DNA of 6,844 nucleotides from Caulobacteraceae bacterium (GTDB lineage: Bacteria; Pseudomonadota; Alphaproteobacteria; Caulobacterales; Caulobacteraceae): contig JAQGII010000402.1 in the NCBI GenBank assembly GCA_028291305.1, positions 1-6,844 on the forward strand. The letters are read 5' to 3'. Of the stretch, positions 6,262 to 6,844 are shown in pieces. The position numbers were made by a program, and so were the translations under genes. Below the pieces are notes generated by a model. It saw only the letters and a program-made list of their open reading frames with translations. It had not been told where the DNA came from and did no database searches. Every line of letters starts with the position of its first letter. Within the stretch, counting starts at the first letter, position 1.

Positions 6262-6417
6262 TTACTTCCTGTCGCGATCCGGATGCGGGTGCGGCTGGAC
6301 CTGGCTCGGGGGATCGGAGGCCGGGAAGGTTTCCTCCAGGGCTTCGTCCAGCCGTTCGTCCTCGGAGTCCGGATCGGGCGGGATGGCCGGCGCATCCTGC
6401 GGCGGGTGTCCTGGCAT
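6262..6417 (-). CDS. Small FPASDPPS-motif protein (51 residues)
   Basis: A 51-residue, highly acidic and Pro-rich protein. Its core, LDEALEETFPASDPPS (23-38), is a motif I recognise from uncharacterised small proteins widespread in proteobacteria; no biochemical function is known to me. The flanks are low complexity (Pro/Asp-rich before, His/Pro-rich after), so the protein is probably disordered outside a short helix at about 20-30. The ATG at 6417 has GGGAG 6 nt upstream, which strongly supports translation. It is divergent from modA with 80 bp between the starts, so the two share a regulatory region. It can be missed by annotation because of its length. Confidence 0.8.
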   Translation of the reverse strand: MPGHPPQDAPAIPPDPDSEDERLDEALEETFPASDPPSQVQPHPHPDRDRK

Positions 6418-6471
6418 GGCGCGCTCCCTTCAAAAAGGAAGCCTAGGCCCGCGATCCGCGCTTGCCCAGCT

Positions 6472-6495
6472 CGATATATCCAATCAAACATAGCG
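6472..6495. promoter_or_regulatory. Candidate ModE-type molybdate operator
   Basis: An imperfect inverted repeat, CGATATAT-N8-ACATAGCG, ends 2 nt before the modA ATG. Six of eight arm positions match, and the arms and spacing resemble the ModE operator of molybdate-transport genes (CGnTATAT-type half sites). It is in an AT-rich island that stands out from the surrounding GC-rich DNA. ModE bound to molybdate would be expected to repress modA. No ModE gene is in the window. Confidence 0.5.
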
Positions 6496-6497
6496 TT

Positions 6498-6844
6498 ATG
6501 CTGACACGGCGCCTGATCTGCCTCGCCCTCCCCGTTGTCCTGGCTCTCGGTCTCGGCGCGCCCGCCTTCGCCCAGACCGGGCCGATCACGGTGTTCGCCG
6601 CCGCGTCGCTGAAAGGCGCCCTGGACGAGGCCGCCGCCGCCTACGCCAGGGACAGCGCGACGCCGGCCGCCAAGATCAGCTACGCCGCTTCCTCGGTGCT
6701 GGCCAAGCAGATCGAACAGGGCGCCCCGGCGGACGTCTTCCTGTCGGCCGACTCCGACTGGATGGACTATCTGGCGCGCAACGCCCTGATCCGCGCGGCC
6801 AGCCGTCGGAACCTGTTCACCAACCACCTGGCCCTGGTCGCGGC
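6498..6844 (+). CDS. modA: Molybdate ABC transporter substrate-binding protein, N-terminal part (partial at right edge)
   Basis: Periplasmic protein that binds molybdate (and usually tungstate) and delivers it to the ModBC permease, supplying molybdenum cofactor synthesis. The first 115 residues are present. Residues 1-25 form a Sec signal peptide: MLTRR, a Leu/Val-rich core, and cleavage expected after APAFA. The mature part begins close to [13 protein letters not shown] (30-42), where Ser37 matches the first oxyanion-binding Ser, followed by [20 protein letters not shown] (61-80), whose Ser65/Ser66 region supplies the second, then [13 protein letters not shown] (81-93). The family is about 250 residues, so more than half is missing. 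No Shine-Dalgarno is visible before the ATG and the putative ModE operator nearly touches it, so the message may be leaderless or have a very short leader. modB and modC would be expected beyond the right edge. Confidence 0.95.
   Translation, partial: MLTRRLICLALPVVLALGLGAPAFAQTGPITVFAAASLKGALDEAAAAYARDSATPAAKISYAASSVLAKQIEQGAPADVFLSADSDWMDYLARNALIRAASRRNLFTNHLALVA

Noticed and set aside
6426..6440. Short CTTC/GAAG inverted repeat with A-rich loop upstream of the 51-residue gene
   Set aside because: The stem is only about four base pairs and includes the ribosome site; too weak to call a terminator or switch.
6183..6827. 214-codon minus-strand open frame across modA and the small gene
   Set aside because: It is antisense to the clear modA signal peptide and mature start, and out of frame with the well-supported 51-residue gene.

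Overview
The window is high-GC DNA with dense, closely spaced genes and strong GC bias at third codon positions. Gene content and style suggest an alphaproteobacterium, with Caulobacterales (Caulobacter/Phenylobacterium-like) as a best guess. No rRNA, tRNA, CRISPR array or mobile element is visible.

Layout. (1) Positions 1-2009, minus strand: a glycerol-uptake operon, glpF (aquaglyceroporin) followed after 8 bp by glpK (glycerol kinase, which runs off the left edge). (2) Positions 2010-2306: a divergent intergenic region with an AT-rich island, a strong GC hairpin and a candidate glpF promoter. (3) Positions 2307-3437, plus strand: an N-terminally anchored or exported alpha/beta hydrolase. 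(4) Positions 3447-5985, plus strand: a probable thiol-redox cluster, with a good sigma-70-type promoter, an OsmC-family protein, a three-part flavoprotein (cyclic-nucleotide-binding domain + thioredoxin-like domain + thioredoxin-reductase-like domain) and a UBP-type zinc-finger protein whose GTG start overlaps the flavoprotein stop. (5) Positions 6001-6417, minus strand: two very small genes, a 60-residue hypothetical and a 51-residue protein with the recurrent FPASDPPS motif. (6) Positions 6472-6844, plus strand: a ModE-like operator and the start of modA, the periplasmic molybdate-binding protein, cut by the right edge.

How the genes work together. GlpF lets glycerol into the cell and GlpK traps it as glycerol-3-phosphate. 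The most unusual part is the flavoprotein/zinc-finger pair. The flavoprotein keeps the FAD and NAD(P)H sites of thioredoxin reductase but has lost the redox-active CxxC, and carries an N-terminal sensor-like domain. Its coupled partner belongs to a zinc-finger family that in eukaryotes reads the C-terminus of ubiquitin. No ubiquitin-like protein is visible here, so the partner's ligand is unknown. This pair, with the upstream OsmC protein, is the best candidate in the window for a poorly described system.
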